The notes below the pieces were generated by a model that worked only from the letters and a program-made list of their open reading frames with translations, searched no databases and was not told the origin of the DNA. From Neorhizobium lilium (GTDB taxonomy: Bacteria > Pseudomonadota > Alphaproteobacteria > Rhizobiales > Rhizobiaceae), in NCBI RefSeq assembly GCF_004053875.1, contig NZ_SBIP01000002.1:682001-746000 (forward strand): a DNA stretch of 64,000 bases. The letters run 5' to 3'. Positions 61,530-64,000 of this stretch are shown piece after piece (within the stretch, counting starts at the first letter, position 1; every line of letters begins with the position of its first letter). A program made the translations under genes and the position numbers.

Positions 61530-62416
61530 CAGACCGCCGACGCATGGTGGTAACCGGGCGAGAAGGACAGGTCGTCCGTTCGTTGCTGGAGCGCAGCGAG
61601 TGTGAAGGGCTCTTTAAGGTAGTCGCGCTCGGTCGGCCGGACCTTGATCTCTCCGAACCCGACACGATCGAAGCAGCCTTGCGCCACGCCCGGCCAGACA
61701 TCATCGTTTCGGCAGCTGCCTATACGGCCGTCGATCAGGCCGAAAGCGAAGAGGCGGTGGCGACCGTCGTCAACGGCGTTGCGGCCGGAAGACTTGCCGA
61801 CACCGCGGCGGCACTCGACGTACCTGTCATCCATCTTTCGACCGATTACGTCTTCGACGGCAGCAAGTCGGCGCCATATATCGAAAGCGATCCGGTGGCG
61901 CCGCTCGGCGCCTACGGCCGCTCCAAGCTTGCCGGCGAAATCGCCGTGACCAGGGCGACGTCGAACCACGCAATCCTGCGCACCGCCTGGATCTACAGCC
62001 CATTCGGAAAGAATTTTCTGAAGACCATGCTGAAGCTCGCCGAAACCCGCGACAGTCTGAACGTCGTGGACGACCAGATCGGCAATCCGACCTCGGCGCT
62101 TGATATCGCTGATGCCGTGCTCGCCGTGGCGGGCAATCTCCTCGCAAGCGACGATAGGGCTCTGCGCGGCGTCTTTCACATGACGGGGTCCGGAGAAGCA
62201 AGTTGGGCGGATTTTGCCGTCGAAATCTTCGCACAGTCGAAGCTTGCACGCGGCCCGACAGCAGAAGTCGGACGGATCCCGTCGAGCGCCTATCCGACAC
62301 CGGCAAAGCGCCCGGCCAATTCCCGCCTTGACTGTGGCAAACTGTTCGACATCCACGGTGTTCGGCTTCCGGATTGGACGAAATCGACGGCTTCGGTCGT
62401 GGCACGGCTCGTATGA
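61526..62416 (+). CDS. rfbD: dTDP-4-dehydrorhamnose reductase
   Basis: A 296-residue SDR enzyme that makes dTDP-L-rhamnose in the last step. [15 protein letters not shown] corresponds to the GxxGQ cofactor loop; then [20 protein letters not shown] and the catalytic YGRSK (Y130, K134). It overlaps rfbB by 4 bases; rfbA follows after 88 bases. Confidence 0.96.
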   Translation: MTDRRRMVVTGREGQVVRSLLERSECEGLFKVVALGRPDLDLSEPDTIEAALRHARPDIIVSAAAYTAVDQAESEEAVATVVNGVAAGRLADTAAALDVPVIHLSTDYVFDGSKSAPYIESDPVAPLGAYGRSKLAGEIAVTRATSNHAILRTAWIYSPFGKNFLKTMLKLAETRDSLNVVDDQIGNPTSALDIADAVLAVAGNLLASDDRALRGVFHMTGSGEASWADFAVEIFAQSKLARGPTAEVGRIPSSAYPTPAKRPANSRLDCGKLFDIHGVRLPDWTKSTASVVARLV

Positions 62417-62504
62417 TTGCGCGCCAAGGCTAAAGCTGAAGACAATCTTACGCCATAAACAACATGCACCGCGTAGACACGAACGTGATAAGGACCTGCG
62501 ACCT

Positions 62505-63380
62505 ATGAAGGGTATCATTCTTGCTGGCGGCAGCGGCACCCGGCTCCACCCGATGACACGGGTAGTCTCTAAGCAACTGATGCCGGTCTATGACAAGCCG
62601 ATGATCTACTATCCCTTGTCGACGCTGATGCTAGCAGGCATCAACGAAATACTGATCATCTCGACGCCGGCGGACATGCCGATGTTCGAGCGTCTTCTTG
62701 GCGATGGCTCGCAGTGGGGTCTGAAGCTTAGCTATGCCGTCCAGCCGTCGCCGGATGGCCTCGCCCAGGCCTATGTCATCGGTGCCGACTTCATCGGCGA
62801 CAGCCCGTCCTGCCTGATCCTCGGCGATAACATCTTCTACGGTCACGGCATCACCGAACTCTTCACCAGCGCCATGACGCGCCAGCCCGGCGCTACCGTC
62901 TTTGCCTATCACGTCAACGATCCGGAACGGTATGGCGTCGTCGAGTTCGACAAGCAGATGCGGGCGCTCTCGATCGAGGAAAAGCCCGTTGCGCCACGCT
63001 CCAATTGGGCCGTTACCGGACTTTACTTCTACGACAAGGATGTGGTGGAAATTGCAGCCAATCTGAAGCCTTCGCCGCGCGGCGAACTCGAGATCACCGA
63101 CGTCAACCGCGCCTATCTGGAGCGCGGCGACCTGCATGTGGAACAGATGGGCCGTGGTTACGCCTGGTTCGATACAGGCACGCCGGATAGCCTCCTCAAT
63201 GCGGCGGAATTCGTCGCAACATTGGAGCGCCGCCAAGGCTTCAAGATTTCCTGCCCGGAAGAAATCGCCTTCCACAAGGGCTTCATCGACCGCGATCAGA
63301 TAACCACACTTGCTGAGACATACGGAAAAAGCGCTTATGGGGTATATCTCAGAGAGCGTGTTATCTCGTCCTCACCATAA
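62505..63380 (+). CDS. rfbA: glucose-1-phosphate thymidylyltransferase
   Basis: A 291-residue nucleotidyltransferase that makes dTDP-glucose, the first step of the rhamnose pathway. [51 protein letters not shown] and [20 protein letters not shown] match RmlA. The frame is open upstream to 62214 inside rfbD; ATG 62505, with AAGGA 10 bases ahead, is the family start. Confidence 0.97.
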   Translation: MKGIILAGGSGTRLHPMTRVVSKQLMPVYDKPMIYYPLSTLMLAGINEILIISTPADMPMFERLLGDGSQWGLKLSYAVQPSPDGLAQAYVIGADFIGDSPSCLILGDNIFYGHGITELFTSAMTRQPGATVFAYHVNDPERYGVVEFDKQMRALSIEEKPVAPRSNWAVTGLYFYDKDVVEIAANLKPSPRGELEITDVNRAYLERGDLHVEQMGRGYAWFDTGTPDSLLNAAEFVATLERRQGFKISCPEEIAFHKGFIDRDQITTLAETYGKSAYGVYLRERVISSSP

Positions 63381-63529
63381 TGCTCTGATCAGCGAGTGTG
63401 GCAATCGCTTTCCGTGTCTCGTTAGATCAGGTGAATAGATTTTGGCCGGCCAATCGCAGCGGCCGTTACTCTCTTGCGGAACTCACGTCCAGCGCGAACG
63501 TTGACTCTGTCAACAGGAACGGAGCATTC

Positions 63530-63709
63530 ATGGCCGAAGACAGAAACGCGCAGGAAGCCGTAGAAAACGTCGATAAGTCGGTGCAAACGCAGGATCGACC
63601 TGCTGCGGGGCCGCACGCACGCAAAGACCTGACGGACATGGAAAAGACCCCCGGAACTGGCGCCCTGCCTGACGACGATGGCAAGGACGCCGATGTCGGT
63701 TCCGACTGA
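63530..63709 (+). CDS. small acidic hypothetical protein
   Basis: A 59-residue, very hydrophilic protein (MAEDRNAQEAVENVDKSVQT, later TGALPDDDGKDADVGSD), without hydrophobic segments, probably disordered. A purine-rich AGGAACGGAG precedes the ATG. A GTG start at 63398 would add a poorly coding 44-residue leader. No family recognised. Confidence 0.45.
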   Translation: MAEDRNAQEAVENVDKSVQTQDRPAAGPHARKDLTDMEKTPGTGALPDDDGKDADVGSD

Positions 63710-63808
63710 CCCCGAACGATCGCATGTCCTGTGCCTCTGCGCGCCATGGCGCTTGCCCTATCGTGAGGCGGAGGCTAACACCGCCCTTTAGAGATCCGGG
63801 TGGCGGCG

Positions 63809-64000
63809 ATGACTGGCGAAACCATAACATTGTTTGAAGCGATCGGCGGCGAGAATACCATTCGTGCGCTCGTCAGGCGCTTCTACGATTTGATGGATAC
63901 GCTGCCCGAGGCGGCCCGCTGCCGGGCCGTCCATCCATCAAGCCTTGCCGGTAGCGAAGCGAAACTCCTTGATTACCTTATCGGCTATCTCGGCGGGCCT
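63809..64000 (+). CDS. group II truncated haemoglobin (5' part, runs off the window)
   Basis: 64 codons are visible and the gene continues past the window end. The protein starts MTGETITLFEAIGGENTIRA, then LVRRFYDLMDTLPEAARCRA and VHPSSLAGSEAKLLDYLIGY with LGGP, the pattern of group II (GlbO-type) truncated globins. These bind oxygen or NO and aid in stress tolerance. The proximal histidine and Trp G8 region lie beyond the end, so activity cannot be judged. Confidence 0.9.
   Translation, partial: MTGETITLFEAIGGENTIRALVRRFYDLMDTLPEAARCRAVHPSSLAGSEAKLLDYLIGYLGGP

Overview
The window is chromosomal DNA of an alphaproteobacterium of the order Rhizobiales, most likely a Rhizobiaceae member (Rhizobium/Agrobacterium/Neorhizobium type). 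This rests on the adjacent divK and pleD genes, an RNase J gene attached to a complete nuo cluster, the short alphaproteobacterial prolyl-tRNA synthetase, small families typical of rhizobia (DUF6105, DUF1467, DUF3572, DUF983), and an alphaproteobacterial LexA box (GTTC-N7-GTTC) in front of dinB. It is mostly conserved housekeeping sequence followed by an accessory surface-polysaccharide region. No insertion sequence, phage, CRISPR array or rRNA gene was seen.

Layout. 1-4.2 kb: end of ruvX, two small membrane proteins, a TetR regulator divergent from an AEC-type permease, and an AidB-like acyl-CoA dehydrogenase. 4.4-16.1 kb (+): pyrB, a dihydroorotase homologue lacking metal ligands, plsY, dprA, topA, rnr, a DUF983 protein, an MFS permease and rpmG, closed by two strong terminators. 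16.6-18.4 kb (-): pleD and divK (cell-cycle and c-di-GMP signalling). 18.5-22.3 kb (+): DUF3572, a HAD-like protein, a zinc-ribbon DinB polymerase under an apparent LexA box, and an L,D-transpeptidase. 22.3-48.5 kb (-): dnaE, lolD, lolC/E, proS, DUF1467, rnj, birA and the 14-gene nuo cluster (complex I, nuoA to nuoN), with a small secreted-protein gene inserted between nuoD and nuoE. 48.8-49.4 kb: two tRNA-Asp genes and one tRNA-Val gene. 49.7-63.4 kb (+): surface polysaccharide genes, comprising glycosyltransferases, a KpsM/KpsT ABC exporter with two different KpsE-like co-polymerase genes, a tRNA-Gln gene, and rfbC-rfbB-rfbD-rfbA for dTDP-L-rhamnose. The window ends with a small acidic protein and the start of a group II truncated haemoglobin gene.

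How the parts fit. The nuo genes make the proton-pumping NADH:quinone oxidoreductase; birA and rnj follow it almost without gaps and are probably co-transcribed. The polysaccharide genes look like one functional unit: nucleotide-sugar synthesis (rml genes), chain assembly (several glycosyltransferases) and export (ABC-2 plus co-polymerases). The outer-membrane part and any KpsC/KpsS are not in the window.

The most notable non-routine items are: a 28-codon hydrophobic peptide gene just upstream of dnaE with a near-perfect LexA-type box between its -35 and -10; an orphan, terminator-ended, probably small-RNA transcription unit between proS and the DUF1467 gene; the PyrC-like pseudoenzyme; and the doubled KpsE-like genes. 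All assignments come from reading the sequence; no database search was run.
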